From positions 45,900 through 109,899 of the forward strand of contig CAJQLF010000002.1 of NCBI GenBank assembly GCA_905479115.1: a DNA stretch of 64,000 nt. Reading direction: 5' to 3'. This document shows, in pieces, positions 25,855 to 34,391 of the stretch. The position numbers and the translations under genes were made by a program. Position 1 is the stretch's first letter. Each line of letters starts with the position of its first letter. Under the pieces are notes generated by a model. The model was not told the DNA's origin. It ran no database searches and saw only the letters and a program-made list of their open reading frames with translations. Source of the DNA: an uncultured Flavobacteriales bacterium. Lineage in GTDB: Bacteria; Bacteroidota; Bacteroidia; Flavobacteriales_D; Sanyastnellaceae.

Positions 25855-26688
25855 ATGTCGCAACATCGCATCTTAGTTCCCATGGATTTCACTCCTGTGA
25901 GTGACATCGCTTTTGAACACGCCATCACCGTAGGCAAGGCTTTTTCCAGCGAAATATTGCTTTTGCACATCATCAATTCAAAAAAAGAGATGACCGATGC
26001 GCGTCTGCGCATGGAAGCGTGGCAGAACAAAGCAGCCGAAGAATATCCTCATCAAGTGAGAACAGCGGTTCGCATTGGGTCGATTTTTGAAGACATCGAT
26101 GATGTTGCAGTCGAGCAAGACGCCAATTTGGTCATCATGGGTACGCACGGAATCCGGGGCATGCAATTTTTGACTGGAGGGCGCGCGTTGCGCATTGTAA
26201 CGAATTGCTCAACTCCTTTTATCATCACCCAAGAGCGAGGCATTAAACCGTCTGGATACGATGACATTGTCGTGCCCTTGGATTTGCACCAGGACACGAA
26301 GCAAAAGCTGTCCACCGTTGCTGAAATGGCAAAATACTTCAAGGGACGGGTCCACATCATCAGCCCTGCTGAAAAAGACGAATTTCTCAAGAACCAGTTG
26401 ATCCGAAACATTGAGTTCGCGAAAGAATACTTCTCTGAACGTGGCATCGATTACACCGTCAAAATTTCCGAGCACAGCTCGAGTGCATTCGTCAAAGACG
26501 TCGTTCGGTTCGCTGCGGCCATCGAATCGGATTTGATCAGCATCATGAACCTCCATGAAAAGAGCCTCATGGGCATCTTGGGACAGAGCTACGAGCAACA
26601 AATCATCACCAACGAGGCGCAAATCCCCGTACTCATCATCAATCCGATTGAGACCCGCGTTGTTCGAGGATCGGTCTTCACGCACTAA
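25855..26688 (+). CDS. Universal stress protein, tandem UspA domains
   Basis: The 277-residue cytosolic protein has a first Usp domain (about 1-142) with ILVPMDFTPVSDIAFEHA and VIMGTHGIRGMQFLTGG. A second, more divergent domain (about 148-277) starts DDIVVPLDLHQDTKQK and ends with IPVLIINP. The GxxG patterns of an ATP-binding Usp are only partly kept. Double Usp proteins are common in Bacteroidota and respond to stress or starvation, but the precise role is unknown. The frame reaches back to a TTG at 25840. The ATG at 25855 gives the standard start. A consensus -7 box lies upstream. Confidence 0.92.
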   Translation: MSQHRILVPMDFTPVSDIAFEHAITVGKAFSSEILLLHIINSKKEMTDARLRMEAWQNKAAEEYPHQVRTAVRIGSIFEDIDDVAVEQDANLVIMGTHGIRGMQFLTGGRALRIVTNCSTPFIITQERGIKPSGYDDIVVPLDLHQDTKQKLSTVAEMAKYFKGRVHIISPAEKDEFLKNQLIRNIEFAKEYFSERGIDYTVKISEHSSSAFVKDVVRFAAAIESDLISIMNLHEKSLMGILGQSYEQQIITNEAQIPVLIINPIETRVVRGSVFTH

Positions 26689-26690
26689 CT

Positions 26691-26712
26691 CTTGCTCGAT
26701 CAACGAAGCAAG
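26691..26712. terminator. Possible bidirectional hairpin between uspA and the phosphatase gene
   Basis: CTTGCT and AGCAAG form a six-base stem around a ten-base loop that fills the gap between these convergent genes. There is no thymine run on either side, so intrinsic termination is doubtful. Confidence 0.3.
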
Positions 26713-26715
26713 CTG

Positions 26716-28518
26716 TCACACCCTTACCGCAACGACGAGCACATCGTCAACTTGGTCCTCATCGCCCTTCCAATCCAGAAAAGCGTCCGATAAGGCTCGC
26801 TCCATTTCAGGCATCGCCAAGGTAGAGAGGTGAACCAGTAATTCCCGGAATCGCTTCCGCATAAATTTCTTTCCTTTTGGTCCTCCGAATTGATCTGCAA
26901 AGCCATCTGTCGCCACATAGATGACATCGCCAGCAATCAAGGGAAGGGTGTGCATCTGGAATTGACGCGTCCCGGGTTCAAAGGACGCAATCGCCATTTT
27001 GTCAGGTTTCAATTCTTGCAGCATCCCCTTGCGGACGAGGTACAACGGGCAGTTCGCTCCACTGTATTCCATTTCCATCCGCTCCATATCGATGCTCACC
27101 ATGGCCAAATCCATCCCGTCGTTGACTGCGGTCTCGTCGTTTTGCTCTGACTTAAATCCTTGTGGTCGCAGCAAATCGCACGCTGCACGATTCAATTGCT
27201 CGAGAACGCGATCGGGCTGAGTGTAAACCTTGGTGATTCGTTCCAATGCATGGTGCCCAATCAAACTCATGAAGGCCCCTGGAACGCCATGCCCCGTGCA
27301 ATCGATTGCCGAAAACATCCGAATCCTTCCAACTGAATGAAAGAAATAAAAATCACCTGACACCCCATCTCTGGGTTGGTAAAAGACCGCGGATTCATCA
27401 AACACTTTTGCTCGGTCAGTCGCCGATGGAAGGATGGCTTGTTGGATGCGCTCTGCATAATTAATGCTGTCCTTCAAGTCACCGTAAAGCGACTCCACTT
27501 TGGCCTTTTGCTCTTGCACTTCAGCGGTTCTCATGCGGACCTTCTCTTCCAATTCACGTTCATTGTTTGCGAGGTCATCCCGCATCTTGAGAATGGCATG
27601 GCCCAAGGCATCATCCTCGCTCAGCGGATCATAGTCAGCCTCGAATTCACCTCGTCCCACTTGCAGGCTAAACTCCCTGGTTCGGTTAATCCCGTCCGCC
27701 AATCGATTCACGGCCACGGCCATTTCGCCAATTTCATCGGCAGTAGCTTCGATGGCTTGGTCCAATGGAGCCCCTCGCCCCAAATACAGCAACGCTCGCT
27801 TCAATTCGAGCACGGGCTTTACGATCGAGCGCGTCACCCCCCAAGCGATTGCAAATCCAAGGACCAATATGCCCAAGGCTACATTTCCTGCATACCATTT
27901 TAATTGATCGCTCAACGCATCCATTTGCGTTGTGGAAGCCGACAGGGCGTCAGTCTGCGCCTTAGACATGCGGTCCATTCTGTTGCGAATCGACCCTGTG
28001 AAGAGGGGGATGCTCGATCCGTCCAAGGCATGGTATTCGGCATCCATCATCGCGATGGGGTCGTCGTAGGACTGAAAAGTGGGCAAAAGACGCATCACCT
28101 CATGGTAGACCAGAAACAAATGTTCAATTTCAGTGGACAACGAGTCAAATTGCTGCTGCAATGCGAGATCGTTCCATTTCGTAACCAAAGGACGCATCCC
28201 TTGAATCTGTTCGGGGATCTCCGTTTCCATAAGTTTCGCCAGGTCCTGCTTTTCCGGATCACGAGGTCCAGATTGGACCGAAAGCCAATGCCGAATCAGA
28301 ATACGCGATTCTCCGATTGATCGATCCAACTCTTCCAAACCCTGAATACTGGGAGTTAGCACTCCTTCAATGTGTTGACTGAGCCGCTGGCTTTCTCCCA
28401 AGGTACTCCGGGTAAGTAAAAACAGGGCGCCAACCGCCAACCCAAAGATTCCGAAGCCCATGGATATGCGCCACCCAATACCCCATTGGAACGTTTTTGG
28501 TACTCCCTTGCGAATCAT
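26716..28518 (-). CDS. Membrane HAMP-SpoIIE (PP2C-type) serine/threonine phosphatase
   Basis: The 600-residue protein has a first membrane helix at about 17-36 and a helical periplasmic segment of about 170 residues resembling a four-helix-bundle sensor. A second helix follows at about 209-229, then HAMP (230-283), a coiled coil (320-360, ending NYAERIQQAILPS) and a SpoIIE phosphatase domain (375-600). The metal-binding aspartates are present in RDGVSGDF (384, 389), DCTGHGVPG (406), TDGF (538) and DDVLVV (591-592). SpoIIE phosphatases usually reset anti-sigma-factor antagonists, but no such partner is in this window. It lies 41 bases behind a TPR protein gene and a YfiR-like gene, both predicted to be exported. 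I infer that it is the output of an envelope-sensing system. Confidence 0.9.
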   Translation of the reverse strand: MIRKGVPKTFQWGIGWRISMGFGIFGLAVGALFLLTRSTLGESQRLSQHIEGVLTPSIQGLEELDRSIGESRILIRHWLSVQSGPRDPEKQDLAKLMETEIPEQIQGMRPLVTKWNDLALQQQFDSLSTEIEHLFLVYHEVMRLLPTFQSYDDPIAMMDAEYHALDGSSIPLFTGSIRNRMDRMSKAQTDALSASTTQMDALSDQLKWYAGNVALGILVLGFAIAWGVTRSIVKPVLELKRALLYLGRGAPLDQAIEATADEIGEMAVAVNRLADGINRTREFSLQVGRGEFEADYDPLSEDDALGHAILKMRDDLANNERELEEKVRMRTAEVQEQKAKVESLYGDLKDSINYAERIQQAILPSATDRAKVFDESAVFYQPRDGVSGDFYFFHSVGRIRMFSAIDCTGHGVPGAFMSLIGHHALERITKVYTQPDRVLEQLNRAACDLLRPQGFKSEQNDETAVNDGMDLAMVSIDMERMEMEYSGANCPLYLVRKGMLQELKPDKMAIASFEPGTRQFQMHTLPLIAGDVIYVATDGFADQFGGPKGKKFMRKRFRELLVHLSTLAMPEMERALSDAFLDWKGDEDQVDDVLVVAVRV

Positions 28519-28559
28519 GTGGGCAATTTAACGCCTGAACACCAGCTTTTTTCGAACAA

Positions 28560-29486
28560 CTATCGATTCCGGAGTTGCTGCTCAATTTTTACACGATACG
28601 CCTCCGATGCTTCTGGTTGAGATAGCGCATAGTGAATCGTCATCAATCCCTTTAAGGTCTCCAACCGCGTAGGACGCTGATCATGTGCTTTCCTCATCGG
28701 GATGAGGGCCCTCTCAAACAGCTCCACACAAGCATCTTGGATTTCCAGCAATTCGAACATGGACGTCGTATGATTGATTCGTTTCAATTGACGAACACCG
28801 TGATTGTAGAGCGCAATCGAGAAGTTGTATTGACTTGCGTAGCTATCAGGATCATGGGTCAAGGATTCTTGATAATGCGAAGTAGCTCCTTCGAAAAGCG
28901 CGCGCTCTTCAGGCAAATCAGCGAACCGTTCTGTTTCCAGGAGCTGGGCATATGCTTGGCCGAGGTAGCGATGTAAGTCAGCACGCTGGGGAGATAGATC
29001 TTGGCCAGGATTCAAAGAAGATTGAATGGCCTCATACCGCCCCATCAACTCCAAAATAATCGGTTCAGCAGTCGGCGTGAACCCTTCCACCCATTGAATA
29101 GCGTCCCGAAAATAGCTGCGTGATAAGAAGTCCAATGCCCTTCGCGCTGTCTCACGCTCCTCCGAACTGAGGTTTGGCATACTCAGTGCCCGCTGAAAAC
29201 TCTGGACAGATTCTGCTCGAAAAACGGCTTCGTCACCCGTCGCTCCCGAAGCTTTATGGAGCTCCTTTTGAACAAATCCCAGCACATACCAGGCGTGTGC
29301 ATCCGTCTGATACAGTTCTTGTTGCATCGATGGCTTCAGTGCCGCATAGGCCTCGTCCCACGAACCGGATTCAGCAAAGCGAGATGCTATTTCCAAAGGC
29401 GACTGCGCAGATAATCCAGTCGACAGTACAACTGCCAACCAAGCCAGTACCGATGTGTTCATTAGATGTGAAAGGGTGCGCATCAT
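28560..29486 (-). CDS. Exported tetratricopeptide-repeat protein
   Basis: The 308-residue product starts with a signal peptide (cleavage near STGLSAQ). The rest is all helical with TPR-like pairs, such as AWYVLGFVQKELHKA, LHRYLGQAYAQLL and YASQYNFSIALYNHGVRQLKR. TPR proteins are protein-binding scaffolds. The target here is not known. The ATG at 29486 overlaps the stop of the YfiR-like gene (ATGA). A TTG at 29507 would lie inside that gene and is less likely. The gene sits between the YfiR-like and phosphatase genes, so a role in passing signals in the periplasm is a reasonable inference. Confidence 0.85.
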   Translation of the reverse strand: MMRTLSHLMNTSVLAWLAVVLSTGLSAQSPLEIASRFAESGSWDEAYAALKPSMQQELYQTDAHAWYVLGFVQKELHKASGATGDEAVFRAESVQSFQRALSMPNLSSEERETARRALDFLSRSYFRDAIQWVEGFTPTAEPIILELMGRYEAIQSSLNPGQDLSPQRADLHRYLGQAYAQLLETERFADLPEERALFEGATSHYQESLTHDPDSYASQYNFSIALYNHGVRQLKRINHTTSMFELLEIQDACVELFERALIPMRKAHDQRPTRLETLKGLMTIHYALSQPEASEAYRVKIEQQLRNR

Positions 29487-30082
29487 GGTGAATTTTTTAC
29501 GGCCCAAGACATGATCTTATTTCCAATGAGCACGCCTTTTTCACGCGCTTGTTGCGCGTTGATTTCATATCGAATTCGATTCCCGATCACCACGAAATTG
29601 ATCAATGCTCCGCTCGCAAGTGCATCTTCTGAATCCGCCACCAGCAACACGGGCTTATCCCTCAGAATTTCCGCAACACGAAGCAACTCTCCTGCGCCTG
29701 GCTCACAATAAACAACCTGTCCCACAGGACGCTGCAAGAATGCATCAATCCCTTCGTAGGCATCAATCTTGAGGGGCAGTGCTCCGATCATTTTCAGAGC
29801 ATATTTATCGACCAATTCTTCATGAAGCCGGGGGTTCCCAATGACCGCAATGTGAAAATCGGCCGCAACCGGATCTGCTGGCCATTCATTGGAAGCCGCG
29901 AAATGGAATAAAAAATTCGCTTTCATAATCGCCCGGGTGTCGGTTTCATCCACCCCAAGTTCTGCTTGCGCCATGACCCCAGATGAAACAAGGGTCAGTA
30001 AGAAAAGTCCAGCGAGGTTCGCTGCCCTCGTTTTGATAAAACGAAGCGCCAACAAAAGGCGTATGGGGCGAACTGCGATCAT
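29483..30082 (-). CDS. YfiR-like (DUF4154) periplasmic protein
   Basis: The 199-residue protein has an N-terminal signal sequence (hydrophobic 22-36, probable cleavage after VMAQ). The YfiR-type domain, about 50-195, contains IMKANFLFHFA, a conserved tryptophan (NEWP), FHIAVIGNPRLHEEL, VLLVADSEDA and IGNRIRYEINAQQAREKGVLIGNKIMSWA. In Pseudomonas, YfiR is the periplasmic inhibitor of the membrane diguanylate cyclase YfiN and is held by disulfides. This protein has one cysteine, so that redox switch cannot work in the same way. Here the likely membrane partner is a HAMP-SpoIIE phosphatase. It begins six bases after the ferritin stop. Confidence 0.85.
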   Translation of the reverse strand: MIAVRPIRLLLALRFIKTRAANLAGLFLLTLVSSGVMAQAELGVDETDTRAIMKANFLFHFAASNEWPADPVAADFHIAVIGNPRLHEELVDKYALKMIGALPLKIDAYEGIDAFLQRPVGQVVYCEPGAGELLRVAEILRDKPVLLVADSEDALASGALINFVVIGNRIRYEINAQQAREKGVLIGNKIMSWAVKNSP

Positions 30083-30088
30083 GGAATT

Positions 30089-30589
30089 TTAGGCGTGGGT
30101 CGCTTCCAAGTTCATAATGTCTCGGTCAAACAAGTACAGCGCCCCTTTATCCCCTCCAGCGAGTGCCAACTTATCCAGAATCTTTCGGGCCATGGCTTCC
30201 TCCTCAATTTGTTCGGCCACGTACCATTGCATGAAGTTGTGCGTCGTATAATCTTTGAGTTTCAGGCATTGATCTACAACGTCATTGATGCTCGCAGTCA
30301 CGCGTGTTTCATGCTCGAGTATCAATTGAAAAACGTGACCAATCCCATCAAAGGTCTGCGCAGAAGCATTCAAATCTGGGACACAAGCGACTCCTCCGCG
30401 CTCGTTGACAAACCGCATCAGTTTGAGCATGTGCTGACGCTCTTCTTCTGCATGCGTGTAGAGGAAAGATGCGGTTCCATCAAAACCATTGGTTTCGGCC
30501 CAAACAGCCATCGCGAGGTACGCATGACTGCTTTGACCTTCCAATGTAATCTGTTCGTTTAGTGCCTGTTGAATCTGTTGGTGCAACAT
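30089..30589 (-). CDS. Ferritin
   Basis: The 166-residue protein has the complete ferroxidase centre. Visible ligands are Glu17 in LEGQSSHAYLA, Glu50 and His53 in HAEEERQHM, a glutamate in LEHETRV and the glutamate/glutamine pair in AEQIEEE. It forms a 24-subunit shell that oxidises and stores iron in the cytosol, limiting Fenton chemistry. It resembles the FtnA group without heme. The gene is followed after only six bases by the YfiR-like gene, which is an unusual link between iron storage and a signalling cassette. A possible promoter lies just upstream. Confidence 0.95.
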   Translation of the reverse strand: MLHQQIQQALNEQITLEGQSSHAYLAMAVWAETNGFDGTASFLYTHAEEERQHMLKLMRFVNERGGVACVPDLNASAQTFDGIGHVFQLILEHETRVTASINDVVDQCLKLKDYTTHNFMQWYVAEQIEEEAMARKILDKLALAGGDKGALYLFDRDIMNLEATHA

Positions 30590-30604
30590 GGGAGCGAATT
30601 TAGT

Positions 30605-30612
30605 CGAAGGTA
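30605..30612 (-). promoter_or_regulatory. Candidate -7 box of ferritin promoter
   Basis: TACCTTCG on the minus strand matches seven of eight positions of TAnnTTTG and lies 15 bases before the ferritin ATG, in the 52-base gap after the GbsR-type gene. No clear -33 element was seen at the standard distance. Confidence 0.35.
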
Positions 30613-30641
30613 AGCAACCGCTTTGACGAAAGGAAGTGTTT

Positions 30642-31148
30642 TCATTTTGTTCGCAGCGGGGACATCAACCACCTCCACCACCAAGGCTCAGATTCACCTT
30701 TCGCATGATCCAAGGCCTCATTCACCTGGGATGCGCGATTCACGATCGTCGATAGCCGGACATGAAAGTCGCCAAGTCCTGACTGCATCAACTCAGCTTT
30801 GTGCTCTTTGTTCCATTCTGCCAGCTCCATAAGGGGCTGCAGTTCACGCTCCTTCCGTTGCTGTAGTATGGCCACCATCATCGTCCAGGGATCTGCTTCA
30901 GCGACATACGTGATTTGGCGAGTGCCTATGCGCTTGATGGGATAAACCAATTTCCAATCCACCAGTTCCTGCAATACCGTGTGCGCTCGACCCCGGCTCA
31001 TTTTCAAGGCGGCCATGGCCGCATCTGTGGGTTGAGGACTCGACTGCATTAACAGCCACGCATGCACAGAAAGCATGGCCTTAGGAACACCCCAGTGCAC
31101 CCCGGTTTTTTCCCATTGTCGAATGAACGATGCTTGCGTTTCCGTCAA
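30642..31148 (-). CDS. GbsR/MarR-type winged-helix transcriptional regulator
   Basis: The 168-residue protein matches the GbsR subgroup. ASFIRQWEKTGVHWGVPKAM is followed by helix-turn-helix residues (AMAALKMSRGRAHTVLQELVDWKLVYPI), a wing with RIGTRQITYVAEADPW and a helical C-terminus. GbsR regulators sense choline or osmotic state in Bacillus. In Bacteroidota the ligands are mostly unknown. The frame runs back to 31346 inside the preceding oxidoreductase gene, but no ATG or GTG is present between. The TTG at 31148, four bases after the upstream stop, gives a family-length protein, so I chose it. It may be co-transcribed with the oxidoreductase and kbl, and may act on ferritin or on its own operon. 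Confidence 0.8.
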   Translation of the reverse strand: MTETQASFIRQWEKTGVHWGVPKAMLSVHAWLLMQSSPQPTDAAMAALKMSRGRAHTVLQELVDWKLVYPIKRIGTRQITYVAEADPWTMMVAILQQRKERELQPLMELAEWNKEHKAELMQSGLGDFHVRLSTIVNRASQVNEALDHAKGESEPWWWRWLMSPLRTK

Positions 31149-31152
31149 ACTT

Positions 31153-32202
31153 TCAATTTTCTGTGAAAGTACGGAATCTTTTGGGGTGAACCTCGTCTGG
31201 AACTGCCGGAATTTCGCCTTGGAGCGCTTCAACAACCCACCGTGCCATGGTCGGACCAATGGACACACCTCGGGTTCCCCAGCCCGTACAAGCGTAATAA
31301 TAGGGGTGGTCCTGAGAAACCTGTCCCAAGATGGGGCGACGATCAAAGCAAGACGGCCGCAAGCCTGCTTCGTGATTCAATACCTCTGGCGAATTCCATT
31401 CGGCTCGGGCTTGGCTAACCCGTTCGAGCAAGTGCGCAGGCGTTTCGGCCAGACAAGTTGGCTCAGCAACATCCCACCGGTACGTCGAACCCACCCGGTA
31501 CGTTCCATCCGGGAGTGGCAGCGCCCAACAGACATTGTTGACTGTTTCATCGCCCCAATCCTCCGCAGGTTGAATTCGGAGAACCTCACCGTGATTCCGC
31601 CGCAACTCCAAGCCAAAGTGCGCCAAGTCATCCACAGCGCCTACACCTCGGCAATCCAACACCGAATCGAACCCTTCGGGACACCCATCGGCCAAGCTCC
31701 ATCCCTGACACCGCCAGTCGCCCTGCGAACGCCATCGTTCGCGGCTGGCCTGGGTAAAGGTCGGCACATCCAGCCAACCTGCATCCCGAACTCGGCCCGC
31801 TCCAAAGGGAGCCACGATACTTTTATGCAAATCAGCGGGCTCTAATGATTCCAAGAATTCAGATACCTCATGCCCCCCGGCCGACCGTTCTTTCCATAAT
31901 GCGGCATAGGCCTCGTCCGGAAAAACCCGAATAATGGGCACGCGATGCCACAATTCGACTCCCAGTTCTCGTTCGATTTGACGAAAGCGTTTTTGCGCCT
32001 CTTCTTGCTGAACCTTGGCATTCCATTGGGCTAAAATCCTGCGAAATGAAACGGGATTGAACATCCCCGCAGCCACATCAGAGGCTGCCGGGCTCCCGTC
32101 GCTCCATTGCTCAAAAGGCAGACCTCGAAAGTACAATTCCCAAGCAACCAGCGCACCTGCGAGCCCGTCGCCGACGATGAGGGTTCGTCTAGGCGAAGGC
32201 AT
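31153..32202 (-). CDS. FAD-dependent oxidoreductase, DAO family
   Basis: The 349-residue protein has an N-terminal FAD site (TLIVGDGLAGALVAWEL), DVAAGMFNPVSFRRI and a C-terminal GLRPSCFDRRPILGQ with YACTGWGTRGVSIGPTMA. This is the layout of the D-amino-acid oxidase fold found in glycine oxidase and in the MnmC C-terminal domain. It lacks the MnmC methyltransferase part. The substrate is unknown. Its place behind kbl suggests an amine or amino acid, which is only inference. The ATG at 32202 lies three bases after the kbl stop, and a TTG one codon earlier is also possible. Confidence 0.85.
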   Translation of the reverse strand: MPSPRRTLIVGDGLAGALVAWELYFRGLPFEQWSDGSPAASDVAAGMFNPVSFRRILAQWNAKVQQEEAQKRFRQIERELGVELWHRVPIIRVFPDEAYAALWKERSAGGHEVSEFLESLEPADLHKSIVAPFGAGRVRDAGWLDVPTFTQASRERWRSQGDWRCQGWSLADGCPEGFDSVLDCRGVGAVDDLAHFGLELRRNHGEVLRIQPAEDWGDETVNNVCWALPLPDGTYRVGSTYRWDVAEPTCLAETPAHLLERVSQARAEWNSPEVLNHEAGLRPSCFDRRPILGQVSQDHPYYYACTGWGTRGVSIGPTMARWVVEALQGEIPAVPDEVHPKRFRTFTEN

Positions 32203-32205
32203 CAA

Positions 32206-33408
32206 TTAACTCAATTCCAAAACCCCCAATTCTCGGCTCACCTGCTCGAATGCATCGATCGCCCGATCCAAGTGGGCCCGGGTGTGAGCCGCGGACAACT
32301 GCACGCGAATTCGAGCTTGGTCCTTCGGAACAACCGGATAGAAGAAGCCAATCACATAAATGCCTTCTTCGAGCAAGCGATCGGACATGTCTTGCGAGAG
32401 TTTTGCATCGCCGAGCATCACGGGCACAATCGCCGACTCACCGTCTTTGATGGGCAGCCCTATGCGGCGCATTCCCGCCTTGAAGTAGGCTGTATTTTCC
32501 TCCAATTGGTCACGGAGAGCGGTGGACTCACTGAGCATTTTAAATACTTCCAATGAAGCCCCCACAATGCTCGGAGCAAGGCTGTTCGAGAATAAATACG
32601 GACGAGAGCGCTGCCGCAACATTTCGATGATTTCTTTTCGACCGGTGGTAAAACCGCCCATCGCTCCTCCCACCGCCTTTCCCAATGTGCCGGTAATGAT
32701 ATCGACCCTTCCCAGCGCATCACGCAATTCAATGCTTCCTCGGCCAGTTGCACCAATAAATCCTGTCGCGTGGCATTCATCCACCATCACCAACGCATCA
32801 TATTGGTCTGCGAGATCGCAAATTTTGTCAATTTGAGCTACATAGCCGTCCATGGAAAAAACCCCGTCCGTGACGATGATTTTGAATCGATGGTTCGCGG
32901 CCTCTGCCTTTTGCAGTTGAGCTTCCAAATCGGCCATGTCATTGTTGGCATACCGGTAACGAGCTGCTTTGCATAAACGAACCCCGTCAATGATACTCGC
33001 GTGATTCAGCGAATCGGAAATGATGGCATCATCCGGGCCCAACAACGGCTCAAAAACCCCGCCGTTGGCGTCGAAAGCAGCGGCGTACAGGATGGTGTCT
33101 TCTGTGTGATGAAACTCCGCAATCTTTGCCTCCAATTCTTTGTGGATGTCTTGGGTGCCACAAATAAAACGGACACTGGACATGCCAAATCCGTGGGTGT
33201 CGATCGTGCGTTTGGCCGCTTCGCAAATTCGGGGGTGGCTGCTCAGGCCGAGGTAATTGTTGGCGCAAAAATTCAGCACCTTGGATCCATCCGTTAAGGT
33301 GATCTCCACGTCTTGTGCACCCGCGATGATTCGTTCTTTTTTGAACAGGCCAGCCGACTCAATTTGCGTGAGCTCAGCTTCGAGATGGGATTGAATAGAA
33401 CCGTACAT
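32206..33408 (-). CDS. kbl: Glycine C-acetyltransferase (2-amino-3-ketobutyrate CoA ligase)
   Basis: The 400-residue protein belongs to the alpha-oxoamine synthase group of fold-type I PLP enzymes. It has [40 protein letters not shown] and the PLP lysine Lys244 in GTLGKAVGG. The start ([22 protein letters not shown]) and the motif [11 protein letters not shown] match Kbl better than serine palmitoyltransferase or BioF. It splits 2-amino-3-oxobutyrate with CoA into glycine and acetyl-CoA in threonine breakdown. Threonine dehydrogenase is not in this window. The FAD oxidoreductase gene follows after three bases. Confidence 0.93.
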   Translation of the reverse strand: MYGSIQSHLEAELTQIESAGLFKKERIIAGAQDVEITLTDGSKVLNFCANNYLGLSSHPRICEAAKRTIDTHGFGMSSVRFICGTQDIHKELEAKIAEFHHTEDTILYAAAFDANGGVFEPLLGPDDAIISDSLNHASIIDGVRLCKAARYRYANNDMADLEAQLQKAEAANHRFKIIVTDGVFSMDGYVAQIDKICDLADQYDALVMVDECHATGFIGATGRGSIELRDALGRVDIITGTLGKAVGGAMGGFTTGRKEIIEMLRQRSRPYLFSNSLAPSIVGASLEVFKMLSESTALRDQLEENTAYFKAGMRRIGLPIKDGESAIVPVMLGDAKLSQDMSDRLLEEGIYVIGFFYPVVPKDQARIRVQLSAAHTRAHLDRAIDAFEQVSRELGVLELS

Positions 33409-33447
33409 GGCAAAATGATTTAGCGTAATTCGTTGAGCGAAATTAGG

Positions 33448-34329
33448 TCAAAACCGGTCGACCCAATGGCCCCCTTGATTCAACCCTGCGCCCAACACCA
33501 AGGATTCATTTTGATCACCGTGACCGACCGGCACGCCCCAATGAATTGGCTTCTCCTGGGGCCAATGGGTTTGAACCATTTCGGCAATGCTCTGGCCAAA
33601 AGGATTATCGATCCCCTGTCCATCGGCTATGGTGTTGTCATGCAAATCCGAAAAATCGCCCATCAAAAGACCGTGCGCCTTATCAAACACCCCTGCCAAT
33701 CGCATGGCCAAAAGCATCCGGTCGATGTGATACAGGTATTCGTCTAAGTCCTCCAAAACCAGCCAGGCCCCGGTGCAATCCGGAAAATAAGGGGTGCCGA
33801 GGAGGCTGTACAAGACGGACAGGTTTCCACCCACCACCGGTTCACGAGCTGCCGGAATTTCTGACATCAAGGCTTTCCAAAACCGCTCCTTTGAAGACTC
33901 AGGGGAACCCGCGAAGGTATTGGCTACGGGAGCATGCAAAGAAGCCACCCCTTGCCCCTGTGCCCAACTGTGCAAAGCCGTCACATCGCTGAATCCAATC
34001 AGCCACTTGGGATCTAACTGAAAGGCCGGTGCGTCCAACAAGGGCAATATCCGGCCGCACCCATACCCGCCGCGCATCGCCCAAATAGCCCGGACCTCGT
34101 CATTTCTGAACCCCGCATTGAGTGTGGCTGCACGGTGCGCATCGTCTCCTCCAAATTGACCCGCACGTTTCAGCAACCCTTCTGGAACGATGGGCTTAAA
34201 TCCTGCAGTCCGAATGAACGCGACCGCCTCTTCAACCTGCGATTCGGTTACAAATCGTGCAGGAGCCGCGAGCAAAATGCCCGCACCGGGCTCAAGCAGT
34301 GCCGGAATGCGGTAGGTTTGGTGATTCAT
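33448..34329 (-). CDS. LD-carboxypeptidase (peptidase family S66)
   Basis: The 293-residue protein has the S66 catalytic serine in IGFSDVTALH, the glutamate in LVLEDLDEYLYHIDRML and the histidine in VPVGHGDQN. RGGYGCGRILPLLD is also conserved. It removes the terminal D-alanine from tetrapeptide stems during cytosolic recycling of murein. The open frame reaches to 34401, but the first 24 residues have no family match and would overlap the divergent metG promoter region. The ATG at 34329 gives the normal start. The 62-base gap to metG is divergent. Confidence 0.92.
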   Translation of the reverse strand: MNHQTYRIPALLEPGAGILLAAPARFVTESQVEEAVAFIRTAGFKPIVPEGLLKRAGQFGGDDAHRAATLNAGFRNDEVRAIWAMRGGYGCGRILPLLDAPAFQLDPKWLIGFSDVTALHSWAQGQGVASLHAPVANTFAGSPESSKERFWKALMSEIPAAREPVVGGNLSVLYSLLGTPYFPDCTGAWLVLEDLDEYLYHIDRMLLAMRLAGVFDKAHGLLMGDFSDLHDNTIADGQGIDNPFGQSIAEMVQTHWPQEKPIHWGVPVGHGDQNESLVLGAGLNQGGHWVDRF

Positions 34330-34391
34330 CCTCTGCAAGATGGGACGGGATGGGGAAAAAGCCCGAAATTCGCACCACTTTCGAACGAACC

